Both the position numbers and the translations under genes were made by a program. Positions 18,459 through 26,221 of a stretch of 64,000 bases of DNA are shown here, in pieces. The notes below the pieces were generated by a model. That model was not told the origin of the DNA. It saw only the letters and a list, made by a program, of their open reading frames with translations, and searched no databases. Source of the stretch: Candidatus Tityobacter terrigena (GTDB lineage Bacteria > Vulcanimicrobiota > Vulcanimicrobiia > Vulcanimicrobiales > Vulcanimicrobiaceae); contig PMHO01000045.1 in assembly GCA_003156715.1 (NCBI GenBank), forward strand, positions 14,754 through 78,753, read 5' to 3'. The first letter of the stretch is position 1; each line of letters opens with the position of its first letter.

Positions 18459-18489
18459 ACGAGAAGCCTTGTAAATCAAGGCTTCTCGT
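18459..18489. repeat. Perfect 13-bp inverted repeat with 5-base loop
   Basis: Left arm 18459-18471, loop TAAAT, right arm 18477-18489. The arms are exactly complementary. The element contains CCTTGTAA, the same 8 bases that form the end of the tRNA-Val repeat 50 bases earlier. There is no T-run on either side, so it is not a standard terminator. Confidence 0.75.
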
Positions 18490-18610
18490 CATCGGTGGCC
18501 TTCCAAGAGATTCCGCGACATTCAGGTCCCCGTCTCCGCCGCCGAAAAGGCCCGATTCCTTGAGGGCTTTCGGCGTTCTTGTTATTGCGGCAAGACCAAG
18601 CAGGACGCGC

Positions 18611-18840
18611 TTATGGACGTTGGTCGGCACTTGCCAGGTCCGTCTGCAACTTGCGCATGGCCATCGAGATGCGGCTCCTGATCGTCCGAGCGGAACGCTC
18701 CTGCGTGATCTCGACGTGGGTCTTGTTTCCATAATACGCGAGCGTGAGCGCCGTCTGCTGTTCCTCGGGAAGCCTTCCGAGGACGGCTTGCAATCGTTGG
18801 TCTCGACGGGACCAAAGCGCGTACACTTGCTCGAGACCTG
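18611..18840 (-). pseudogene. ECF sigma factor fragment (region 4 only)
   Basis: Minus-strand open frame with RRDQRLQAVLGRLPEEQQTAL, then TLAYYGNKTHVEI and SRISMAMRKLQTDLA, which is the region 4 helix-turn-helix of an ECF sigma factor. Region 2 is absent: upstream codons give no sigma-like sequence. The coordinates mark the recognisable part only. It appears to be a remnant of a sigma/cupredoxin/metallophosphoesterase locus. Confidence 0.65.
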
Positions 18841-18894
18841 CGTTCGGCCCGACCCATCCGCCGATGCCCGTGGCGGCATATGCACTCACGTGAG

Positions 18895-19040
18895 CAGATT
18901 ATTTGCGGGCTGGACTCCGAGGGTCCACACCGCCGGTACGTGGCAGCACGTCTTCACCACGCCCGGTACCTACCGCTATTTTTGCGAACTGCATCCATAT
19001 ATGAAGGCGACCACGTCGTCCTTCCGGCTGCACCGGCAAA
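18895..19040 (+). pseudogene. Cupredoxin fragment with frameshifts
   Basis: GTWQHVFTTPGTYRYFCELH (about 18930-18990) followed by PYMKAT, matching the C-terminal copper site of the intact cupredoxin at 21060-21440 (TWQHVFSKPGTYAYFCERHP). The preceding GLDSEG and the following VVLPAAPAK are in another frame, so two frameshifts are needed. The N-terminal half with the first copper histidine is missing. Confidence 0.7.
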
Positions 19041-19042
19041 GT

Positions 19043-19242
19043 ATGGAGCTAACTATCAAACGCAGCGATTTCCTCAAGCACGTTGCTTGGACTGGACCGG
19101 CATCGCGTGCTCCTTGACGAGCAGCGGCCTCTTCAATGCGCAGAGAGCGCTAGCCACGGGTAGCGGAATTTCATTCGTGCAGATCGGCGATAGTCACATC
19201 GGCTTCGTACACCCGGAAAAACTGCAGCTTCCGCAAAGTTAG
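19043..19242 (+). pseudogene. Metallophosphoesterase N-terminal fragment, frameshifted and truncated
   Basis: Starts MELTIKRSDFLKHVAWTG, a Tat-like leader. A one-base loss near 19095 shifts the frame; the other frame continues TGIACSLTSSGLFNAQRALA and FVQIGDSHIGF, the first metal-binding motif (D-x-H) of calcineurin-like phosphoesterases. The rest of the enzyme is missing and a stop follows at 19242. Confidence 0.65.
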
Positions 19243-19394
19243 TACTCAGCGTGCTGGGCCATCGCAGCGTCGCATTCGCACGCAATGCTGCGACGATCAC
19301 CGACCACTCAGCGCAATAGTAGCTTTACGCTTTCTTCATAACCCTACGCTATGTAATAAAATCAACACACCAACCTCGCTCGAAGGAGAATCAC

Positions 19395-20444
19395 ATGAAA
19401 CCACCCTATCACATCGGGGCCGTCTGCGTAGCCATGGGACTCGCAGCGTGCTCTGGCGCGCAGACCGGCTCAACGGCGAGCGCCATTCCCGTGGGCGGCG
19501 CGCCGCAGACCACTTCCATCACCAGCGCAACGACGCCGGGCGCCAATAAAGGCCAAAATCTCGCCGGTGCCCACAAAGCAACGAGTGGACTCCTTCTCGT
19601 CCTCAACGAAGGCGGCGGCACGGGCGGCACGATCGGCGAATTTCCCGAAAGTGCGAACGGAAACGTCGCGCCGAGCTCGGTCATCTCGAGCGCGGTGGGT
19701 CAACCGTTCGCCATCGCCTTCACTTCGACAAACAATGGGCGCATCGGGATTGCGGACGGCAACCTCGACAACTCCGGTTTGGATGGTGTCGAAACGTTCG
19801 CACTTTCGACCGGCGATTTCAAGACGGGAATCTGTGGCTTCACAAAACCCAGTACGACGTATGCCGTGGCGTTCGACAGTAGCGGGAATATCTACGTTTC
19901 TGTCGAGAGCTCCGGAGGCAGCGTCGAGAGAGTCGACGTTTTCCCGTCTGGGCAAAACAACTGCAAGCCGCCGCTGCGCACCATCTCCGACAGGGGCCGG
20001 CTGGCCATCGACAGCAACAACGTGCTCTATGTGTCGAATAGTACCACGAACACCATCGATATCTTTCCGGCAGGATCGTCCACCATGGTGGCACAGATCG
20101 GCGGAAGCAACACCGGGCTAATAGCTCCCGGTACGGTGGCCCTTGACGCTTCAAATAACGTCTACGTCGTCTCTAACACGGGGACGATCAGCGAGTTCGC
20201 AGCCGGAGCGACCGGCAACGTCGCGCCGATTCGCACCATCGCCGGCTCAAACACCGGGCTGAACGGAGGGGGCATCGCAGTCGCAGTCAGCAAGGCGAGC
20301 GGTGAGATATTCGTCCTGAACAACGGCACGAACGCAGTCCTTGGCTTTGCAGCGACTGCAAGCGGCAACGTTGCGCCAATCCAAACGCTTGCGGGCAGTG
20401 CTACGCAGTTCTCGAATCCGATAGGCCTTGCGGTAACTGAGTAA
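19395..20444 (+). CDS. Beta-propeller lipoprotein with GNVAP repeats
   Basis: 349 residues. The N-terminal lipobox (VAMGLAACSGA) predicts a lipoprotein. After a low-complexity linker come about six blades, several beginning with variants of GNVAPIRTIAGSNTGL or GNVAPIQTLAGS, each preceded by strands such as NVYVVSNTGTISEF. SD GAAGGAGA precedes the ATG. It lies inside the segment bounded by the tRNA-Val repeats. The ligand is unknown. Confidence 0.78.
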   Translation: MKPPYHIGAVCVAMGLAACSGAQTGSTASAIPVGGAPQTTSITSATTPGANKGQNLAGAHKATSGLLLVLNEGGGTGGTIGEFPESANGNVAPSSVISSAVGQPFAIAFTSTNNGRIGIADGNLDNSGLDGVETFALSTGDFKTGICGFTKPSTTYAVAFDSSGNIYVSVESSGGSVERVDVFPSGQNNCKPPLRTISDRGRLAIDSNNVLYVSNSTTNTIDIFPAGSSTMVAQIGGSNTGLIAPGTVALDASNNVYVVSNTGTISEFAAGATGNVAPIRTIAGSNTGLNGGGIAVAVSKASGEIFVLNNGTNAVLGFAATASGNVAPIQTLAGSATQFSNPIGLAVTE

Positions 20445-21059
20445 CTACGGCAAAGCCAGACTCCTGAAGACCACAACCCGAGGCCAACTGCCTCGCCACC
20501 CCGCACACGGCTTCGCAATCGCGAGGCCGTCGTTGCTTTGCTGCCTCGCTCGCATCACAGCTGCGGCCCCGCGCAGCACGGCGGCTACCTCACGTGGCTG
20601 GTCACGTCGACCTGTATGCGAGCGTCTTCGCGATCAAGCGAGAGGTCCGCTATGAAGACGCTCCTTAACATGGTCGTCTAGCTTTCGCCGGATTGCTCCT
20701 GTTGCTTCGCATGTAAGTGGGTCGGGGGTTCCAGCCCCCCACCCCCACCATTGAAATCACGCAGAAAGCTCGACGAATCGGCCCTTTCTCGAGTTCTTTG
20801 GCATCATCGTCCGGTCCGAGCACGTGGCGCGCCACCGCGTACAGCGTACTCCCGAAGCGGCGTAAGCCGTTGTGAGACCTTCCGGCCGCTTCGCTGCGAA
20901 AAGCCCGGCGGTGCGAGCATCCTCGGCACCGCCGTCATCGGTTCTTAAAGCAACTCGCCGGCGCCCTCAGACGCGGTTTGTGCAAGGTCCCCGTCGAGGA
21001 GAGCGTCCAAGCAATGCCGGCGCCGCTCCAGCTGACGTGCTCGATAAAATCGCGCTGTT
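20445..21059. other. 615-base stretch without recognisable gene
   Basis: No reading frame here looks like a protein. One notable part is a tRNA/tmRNA 3'-end-like sequence at about 20714-20746. The rest gives no recognised gene or clear promoter. Confidence 0.5.
20714..20746 (+). other. tRNA/tmRNA 3'-end-like fragment
   Basis: The segment can fold as a T-arm: stem GGGGG, loop TTCCAGC, stem CCCCC, then ACCCCC and ACCA. No matching 5' acceptor half or D-arm lies upstream. Loop position 57 is C instead of the conserved purine and the acceptor part is one base short, so it is at best a scar of a tRNA or tmRNA 3' end. Confidence 0.35.
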
Positions 21060-21440
21060 TCATTTCGCGGTACCATCCTTTGGTGACGCAGGAAGGACGA
21101 CGATCGTCGCCTTCATGTACGGGTGACGCTCGCAGAAGTAAGCGTATGTTCCAGGCTTGCTGAAAACGTGCTGCCAGGTGTTTCCGGGCTCGAGGCCCTC
21201 GGAGTCAAAGCTCTTATTGACGGCCGTGACGGTGTGCGCCTCGTCGTCGCCGTTGACGAACGTAACCCGGTCGCCAACGTGGATGGTGGCCGGAGTAGGA
21301 TTGTATTTGAAGTCCTTAACGTGCACGCTCAAGACCGCCGGCAGCAGCGTTGGAGCGGCAGAGGATTGAGCAGCGGTGGCGCCGCCTAAGCTCAGTGCAA
21401 ACGTTGCGGCGGCGAGGCAGCGCGATAGTGTTGCGTACAT
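21060..21440 (-). CDS. Exported cupredoxin (plastocyanin/amicyanin-like)
   Basis: 126 residues: signal peptide (LAAATFALSLGGATAAQSSA), then VHVKDFKYNPTPATIHVGDRV. The type 1 copper ligands are all visible: His in DEAHTVTA, Cys in YFCERHP, His in the same stretch, and Met in PYMKA. It is an electron carrier or copper-binding protein of the periplasm. The degraded cupredoxin at 18895-19040 has a closely similar C-terminus, so this may be a second copy. Confidence 0.88.
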   Translation of the reverse strand: MYATLSRCLAAATFALSLGGATAAQSSAAPTLLPAVLSVHVKDFKYNPTPATIHVGDRVTFVNGDDEAHTVTAVNKSFDSEGLEPGNTWQHVFSKPGTYAYFCERHPYMKATIVVLPASPKDGTAK

Positions 21441-21756
21441 CCTGCCCCTCTACGCCGCCGCCCGGGCGCGCGGATGACTCGGAGTCGACTTTTTCGGCGG
21501 GCGACCCCGCAGTGCACTCGCCCCCGGGAAGTCCAGATTACTTTTCTTTCGCGAAGATCGAAGGCGCGACGGCCCGTTAAGCCGGTGGTGCGGATAAAGG
21601 AACCTCGCGGAGCCCTGGGCGCCGGTGCTCTCCCTTGCCGATGCTCGGGGAGCTAAGAAATAAGCGTGGCGCAGGCGCGCGCCGCACGAATCGCCGGCAC
21701 GCGCCGAAACCGAAACAATGTGTTGGATTCCGAGTTGAGCTCGGCAATAACGCTGG

Positions 21757-22083
21757 TTAGAAACCTGACGGAATGTGGAACTGCTCGCGGAAGTAAGCGT
21801 CGTAGACTTGCTCTTCTTGACCGATCGTGATGGTGGCTGGGGAAGCCGGCGCCGGGTTCGCGGCGCTTATGGGCTGCTTGGGAGCCTTGCCGATCAGGTG
21901 CAGGGTGTTCAACTGACCGTCAACGGGCGCGAGCTGGGCGATCGTGACCCGTCCGGATTGCGCGTTGATGACCAACAGAGAATCGTTCGGGATGGCGGTG
22001 CCTCCCGGCCATGTTTGGGCTGAGGCGGCAAGGGGAGCCGCGAGTGTTGCGGCGAGCGTGAGGGCCAGGGTGAAATGTTTCAT
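21757..22083 (-). CDS. Small secreted protein of unknown function
   Basis: 108 residues with a clear signal peptide (MKHFTLALTLAATLAAPLAASAQ) followed by a mature part of about 85 residues rich in Pro and Ala (PISAANPAPASPATITIGQE) and ending EQVYDAYFREQFHIPSGF. I recognise no family. The ATG at 22083 has the SD AAGGAA; the long frame upstream is arginine-rich and unlikely to be coding. Confidence 0.65.
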   Translation of the reverse strand: MKHFTLALTLAATLAAPLAASAQTWPGGTAIPNDSLLVINAQSGRVTIAQLAPVDGQLNTLHLIGKAPKQPISAANPAPASPATITIGQEEQVYDAYFREQFHIPSGF

Positions 22084-22472
22084 GGAAATTCCTTCGCGGC
22101 GACGATTTGTGGCAAGCTGCTTTGGGTTTGCTCTGCCCTTCATACGCCGCAGTGCGCCAGCACGGATGACAGACGCTTGACGAAGGCGGCCGCGCGCGTA
22201 ATATCGTTTCGGTGGCGACAAGCGCATGCAGGCTACGCCCGAAATCTTCCTTTCAAGAATAAGACCCGAAACCGAATGGGTTCGTTTTGTTAGCCGACCG
22301 TCGTGAGTGATTTGCGCGGACGAGCGGCGTACCCACGGTCGTTGCGGATGACATCTGCGAGACGAAGGCGAAGCCGTCGGCACGCGATCAGCAGCGCTCG
22401 TTTCGTGACGGACTTCCAGACCTGAAGGCGGGTCGGAATTCCTATTCGCTGAAAACGCTCAGGGGATTAAGT
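22084..22472. other. About 390-base non-coding stretch
   Basis: It lies between the small secreted gene and the tRNA repeat. I see no gene, no clear promoter consensus and no hairpin of note. Confidence 0.4.
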
Positions 22473-22476
22473 GAAA

Positions 22477-22548
22477 TGGGCGATGCAGGGATCGAACCTG
22501 CGACCTTCACCTTGTAAGGGTGCTGCTCTCCCGCTGAGCTAATCGCCC
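22477..22548 (-). tRNA. tRNA-Val(UAC)
   Basis: Full cloverleaf on the minus strand: acceptor GGGCGAT paired with ATCGCCC, D-arm GCTC/GAGC, anticodon loop CTTACAA (anticodon TAC, reads GUA), T-arm GCAGG TTCGATC CCTGC, discriminator A. The anticodon stem has one mismatch at its base. CCA is not encoded. The 3' half is duplicated at 18380-18426. Confidence 0.92.
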
Positions 22549-22744
22549 GCAACGGCCGGTCTTCTTCGCGAGCCACCTCGATTCGCCCGCCGTGCAGGCT
22601 TGCGATGAGCGGTGCCGGGGATCGAAAGCCCCTAGTAAGAATCGACCTTCATGCTGACGGTGCGCTCTTCGTGGCGGTCATTGACGAACGCTTCCGATGT
22701 TGTCGACGCCGTCGCCCTCGATCGAACGGAAATGAGCTAAGACA

Positions 22745-24529
22745 GTGCGTCGTACCGGGTCTCTCCTCTTTGCATTCGCGACCTTCGCGCTCGCGCCGGC
22801 CCTTGCGCGTCCGGCGCTCGCCTCAGAGGCCGGCCCGCGTTTGCAAGCGCTGGCGAAGGCGATGACCTTCGACTGGGCGGCCGCGCATCCGCTGACCGCC
22901 ACGGCTCTCGGCTTGACGCGCTATGACGGCGAACTCGATCGCCCCTCGCGCGCACAGCGGAGCCGCGACCTGGGCGTCATTCGCGCTTGGGAGGCGCAGC
23001 TCGCCGCGGTTCCCCTGGGCAACGCAACCTTGGTGGAACGCGACGACGCGGCGTTGCTGCGCGCGCAGCTGATCGGCATGGAACGCGAATACACCGTCTA
23101 CCATACCGCCGAGAAGGACTACTCGGCGCCGGCCAATGCCATCGTCAACACCCTCTTCTTACAATTTCAGTATCTGCCGATCGCCGGCCGCGACGGTGCG
23201 ACCAAGAGCGACGTCGCCCTCGCCTGGGCGCATATCATCGCGCGCTTGCAAAACGCGCCGGCGTACATCGTCGCGGGCCAAGCGCTAGTCACGCATCCGG
23301 GACACCTCTCCGGCGTCATCGGCGCTTCGGAGCTAGCGGGCGCACCCGATTTTCTCGACGGTGCCCTAACCCAGGCGGCGAAGACCCAAACCGGCGGCGC
23401 GCAGCTGCAGGCCTTCCTGCGCGGGCGCGATGCAACGGACGCGACCCTGCGCCGAACGATTCGTTACCTACGAACGAACGTGAGCCGTTGGCCGGAAAAT
23501 TATGCGATGGGTCGCGCGGCGTACGACGCGATGCTGCGCGACGAACAGCTTCTGCCGTTCGACGCGACCGACATCGTGCGCATGGGCGCGGGCGAACTGG
23601 CGCGCGGATGGGCCGAACAGATCTGGGTCGAGCACCTTGCGCACATCCGCGGTACGCCGATCGGCCCGGCGACCGGCGGCGGTCTCGCACCCGGCGGCAC
23701 CGCGCTGATCGGCTATTACCGAGAACGTTTGGCGGAGCTGCGGCAGTGGGTGACGCAGCATCACGTCGTCGCCGTACCCACCTGGCTTGGCGACATACGC
23801 GTCGTCGAGACGCCGAAGTTCTTGCAGCCGGTCTCGCCCGGAGCCTCGATGCAATCGCCCCGCCTTTTCGCAAAGGAAACAACGGGCTTCTACTACATCA
23901 CGCCGCCCGTCTCGCTCGCCGATGCCGCCAAGCACCTCGATCCCAACGAGGACTTCGATCGCGATCGCATCTGGTCGACCGGCGCCCACGAGGCGATGCC
24001 GGGCCACTTCCTGCAGATGTCGATCGCGCGCCGCAATCCTGACTTTGTGCGCCGCATCCAAGGGAGCGGCGTCTTCGCCGAGGGCTGGGCCTTCTACGGC
24101 GAGGAGATGTTCGTGCAGCTCGGCCTCTACGGCGACGACCTCGACGGGCGCTACTACGTCGCGCAGTGGGAGCGTGTACGCGGCGCGCGAGCGACGGTCG
24201 ATCCGAAGCTCGCGAGCGGCGAATGGAGCTACGATCGAGCCGTCGACTTCTTCGCGCAACAAACCGGCTTCCCGAAGTCCCAGGCGCAGGCCGCAGTTGC
24301 CGGTATCGCGCTCAACCCTGGCTACGTCATCTCGTACACCGCGGGTCGTTTTCAACTGGAGAATCTGCTGGCCGCTTATTGGCAGCGCATGGGGGCGCGC
24401 GGCTCGCTCGAGGATTTCCACGACCGTCTGCTCTGCTACGGCACGACGCCGTTCGCGGTGGTGGCGCCCGAGCTTTTGGCGGATCTGGGCAAACCGCTCG
24501 CGCAAGTGCGCGCCGCCGCTCGCTACTGA
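22745..24529 (+). CDS. DUF885 family (gluzincin-like metallopeptidase) exported protein
   Basis: 594 residues: signal peptide (LLFAFATFALAPALARPALA) then a mostly helical domain. The zinc-type motif HEAMPGHFLQ (around residue 415) with the downstream EGWAFYGEEM is characteristic of DUF885, related to M32-like carboxypeptidases. It probably acts in the periplasm as a peptidase, although substrates of this family are poorly known. GTG start at 22745. An inverted repeat over its stop codon may serve as a terminator. Confidence 0.87.
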   Translation: MRRTGSLLFAFATFALAPALARPALASEAGPRLQALAKAMTFDWAAAHPLTATALGLTRYDGELDRPSRAQRSRDLGVIRAWEAQLAAVPLGNATLVERDDAALLRAQLIGMEREYTVYHTAEKDYSAPANAIVNTLFLQFQYLPIAGRDGATKSDVALAWAHIIARLQNAPAYIVAGQALVTHPGHLSGVIGASELAGAPDFLDGALTQAAKTQTGGAQLQAFLRGRDATDATLRRTIRYLRTNVSRWPENYAMGRAAYDAMLRDEQLLPFDATDIVRMGAGELARGWAEQIWVEHLAHIRGTPIGPATGGGLAPGGTALIGYYRERLAELRQWVTQHHVVAVPTWLGDIRVVETPKFLQPVSPGASMQSPRLFAKETTGFYYITPPVSLADAAKHLDPNEDFDRDRIWSTGAHEAMPGHFLQMSIARRNPDFVRRIQGSGVFAEGWAFYGEEMFVQLGLYGDDLDGRYYVAQWERVRGARATVDPKLASGEWSYDRAVDFFAQQTGFPKSQAQAAVAGIALNPGYVISYTAGRFQLENLLAAYWQRMGARGSLEDFHDRLLCYGTTPFAVVAPELLADLGKPLAQVRAAARY

Positions 24530-24549
24530 GCGGCCGTTTACCGGCCGCT
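24529..24549. terminator. Hairpin between convergent genes
   Basis: AGCGGCCG, loop TTTAC, CGGCCGCT: a perfect 8-bp stem starting at the last base of the DUF885 stop codon and reaching into the stop region of the convergent esterase. There is no T-run. It probably works as a bidirectional terminator or transcript-end hairpin. Confidence 0.5.
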
Positions 24550-25351
24550 AGCCGAACGCCAGCGCGGCGATCCGCTGGTTCATCACATCGGCCGGGTCGA
24601 TCAGCCGCGCGCAGATCGAGAAGTGGTTATCCTGCGGCGCGACTTCGACCGCCCCCTCGCACCCCAAGCGCCGCCACCCTTCGACGAACGTGCGCGATTG
24701 ATCCGCAAAGCCGGGCGGGTCGCCGGCGCCGTAAATTGCGTCGACCGGCAGCGGGCGCGCGGGACGCAGCGCAAGCGGGCTGAGCGCGCGCGCTTCGGCT
24801 GCATCGAGCTGCAGCCATTCGTTGATGTAGGTCTCGCGCAACGGCTCCAAATCGAAAACACCGCTAAGCGAATAGAGCGCGTGGAGCGGCCCAGCGACCG
24901 CGCCCATCGCCGCCAAATGCGCGCCGGCCGAATGTCCGTAGGCGACAATGCGCTCGACATCGTAGCGATAGGTCGCGCCGTTGGCCCGCAACCAGCCCAG
25001 CGCCCGTCGCGCCTGGGCGACGATAGCGCGCAGCGGAACCTCCGGCGCGAGCCCGTAATTGACTACCGCAACTGCGACGCCGTGCGGAACGAGTCCGCGC
25101 GCAACGTACGAAAAATCGTCCTTGCCGAACTGCTTCCACCAGCCGCCATGAAAGAAGACCGCAAGCGGTCCGCCCGCGACCGGAAACAAATCGAGCCGCT
25201 CGTCGGGACCGGCTCCAAAGGCCAGGTCCCGAACGATCTCGAGCTCGGCCCGCGCCCCCACGCTTTCGCAAGCGTACCAATCGAAGAAGCGCTGATAATC
25301 TGGAACGAGCGCACGCGCGTTGTAGGCACGGTCGCGTGCCTGAGCTTCCAT
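24548..25351 (-). CDS. Alpha/beta hydrolase, kynurenine-formamidase-like esterase
   Basis: 267 residues. The oxyanion motif is FFHGGWWKQFGKDDF, the nucleophile elbow is AYGHSAGAHLAAM, and a histidine stands in PQDNHFSICARL. HGGWW with GHSAGAH is typical of the arylformamidase / carboxylesterase (DUF4180-like, BD-FAE) group. I chose the ATG at 25351 (MEAQARDRAYNARALVPDYQ) because relatives begin in this way; the frame continues upstream but would run into the divergent gene. The substrate is unknown. Confidence 0.8.
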   Translation of the reverse strand: MEAQARDRAYNARALVPDYQRFFDWYACESVGARAELEIVRDLAFGAGPDERLDLFPVAGGPLAVFFHGGWWKQFGKDDFSYVARGLVPHGVAVAVVNYGLAPEVPLRAIVAQARRALGWLRANGATYRYDVERIVAYGHSAGAHLAAMGAVAGPLHALYSLSGVFDLEPLRETYINEWLQLDAAEARALSPLALRPARPLPVDAIYGAGDPPGFADQSRTFVEGWRRLGCEGAVEVAPQDNHFSICARLIDPADVMNQRIAALAFG

Positions 25352-25478
25352 GCCGATCCGGTTTCCCAACGCGCGCCGGATCTCTTTCGTGAGATAGAAG
25401 GCGCCGAGGCCTTGCCGGAGTCCGTATCTTGCCGATAGCATATCGAACGGCCGCTTCCGCTGCGGTCCGCTTAATTTG

Positions 25479-26177
25479 ATGGTTCGCTTCACTTGGTCCC
25501 CATTTTCATGTGCCGTCGCGGTCGCGCTCGCTGCGGCGTGGCCGCTTTGCACGACGGCGCAGCAGCCGGCGATCCCCGCGTGGCTGACGCTGCGCCCGGG
25601 GACCGTCGCGCGCGTCGACGTCGCGCCGTGGCCGAGCGATGACGGACCCGAGGCCGCGGTGGCGGCGAGCGCGCGATCGATCGAGCACTACGGCGGGGAC
25701 GAACTGGTGCGACCCGACGATGTCGTCCACGAGCCGGTCGGGGTGCGCGTCGTCGTCGTCCGGCTCTTAGCCCGGCGGATTGCACTCGTGCGCGGCGTCG
25801 GAGGGCATTGGACTGCGTACACGCGCATCGAACGCCTCATCCCCGAGATCCCGGCTGGAACCCCGCTGCTCGTCGCGGGCGGCTTCGAAGGCTTCGCCGA
25901 CTTTTTTCCCTCGCTCGACACCCCGTCGAGCGGCGCCGGGCGCATCGAAACCGGCGCGCGGCTGGTCGGCCTCAAGCTCGGGATCGCCCCGCTCGATCAG
26001 CAAAGTTCGGCCCTGGTCCGAGTGAAGGTGCTGGTTCGCTCGGGCAGCCGCTCGGGCCAGGTGGGATGGCTTCAAGTGGGCTACACGGGCTTGCCGCACC
26101 CACCGAGGCAACCGGCCTCGAATGCCGAGCGCGTGTGCCGCTGCCGCATCGTGCAGTTCGGGGACTCCGGCGAATAA
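25479..26177 (+). CDS. Secreted protein of unknown function
   Basis: 232 residues with signal peptide (FSCAVAVALAAAWPLCTTAQ). The mature part contains VVVVRLLARRIALVRGVGG and a C-terminal RVKVLVRSGSRSGQVGWLQVGY, loosely like SAF/ChapFlgA-type beta-clip pieces, but I cannot assign a family. It is first in a plus-strand run with the acyltransferase and the coiled-coil gene. A basic C-terminus with CRCR is unusual for an exported protein. Confidence 0.6.
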   Translation: MVRFTWSPFSCAVAVALAAAWPLCTTAQQPAIPAWLTLRPGTVARVDVAPWPSDDGPEAAVAASARSIEHYGGDELVRPDDVVHEPVGVRVVVVRLLARRIALVRGVGGHWTAYTRIERLIPEIPAGTPLLVAGGFEGFADFFPSLDTPSSGAGRIETGARLVGLKLGIAPLDQQSSALVRVKVLVRSGSRSGQVGWLQVGYTGLPHPPRQPASNAERVCRCRIVQFGDSGE

Positions 26178-26221
26178 GAAAACGGTTCACCCCTCGCGCC
26201 GCCGAGCCGATAACTCACTCT

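Noticed and set aside
18490-18610. Possible C-terminus of a tyrosine integrase beside the tRNA-Val fragment
   Set aside because: The minus-strand translation is Gly/Arg-rich and shows no catalytic Arg-His-Arg-Tyr pattern.
25808-26221. N-terminal extension of the acyltransferase gene by 138 codons
   Set aside because: It overlaps the secreted-protein gene in another frame and gives an Arg-rich sequence; the GTG at 26222 is a better start.
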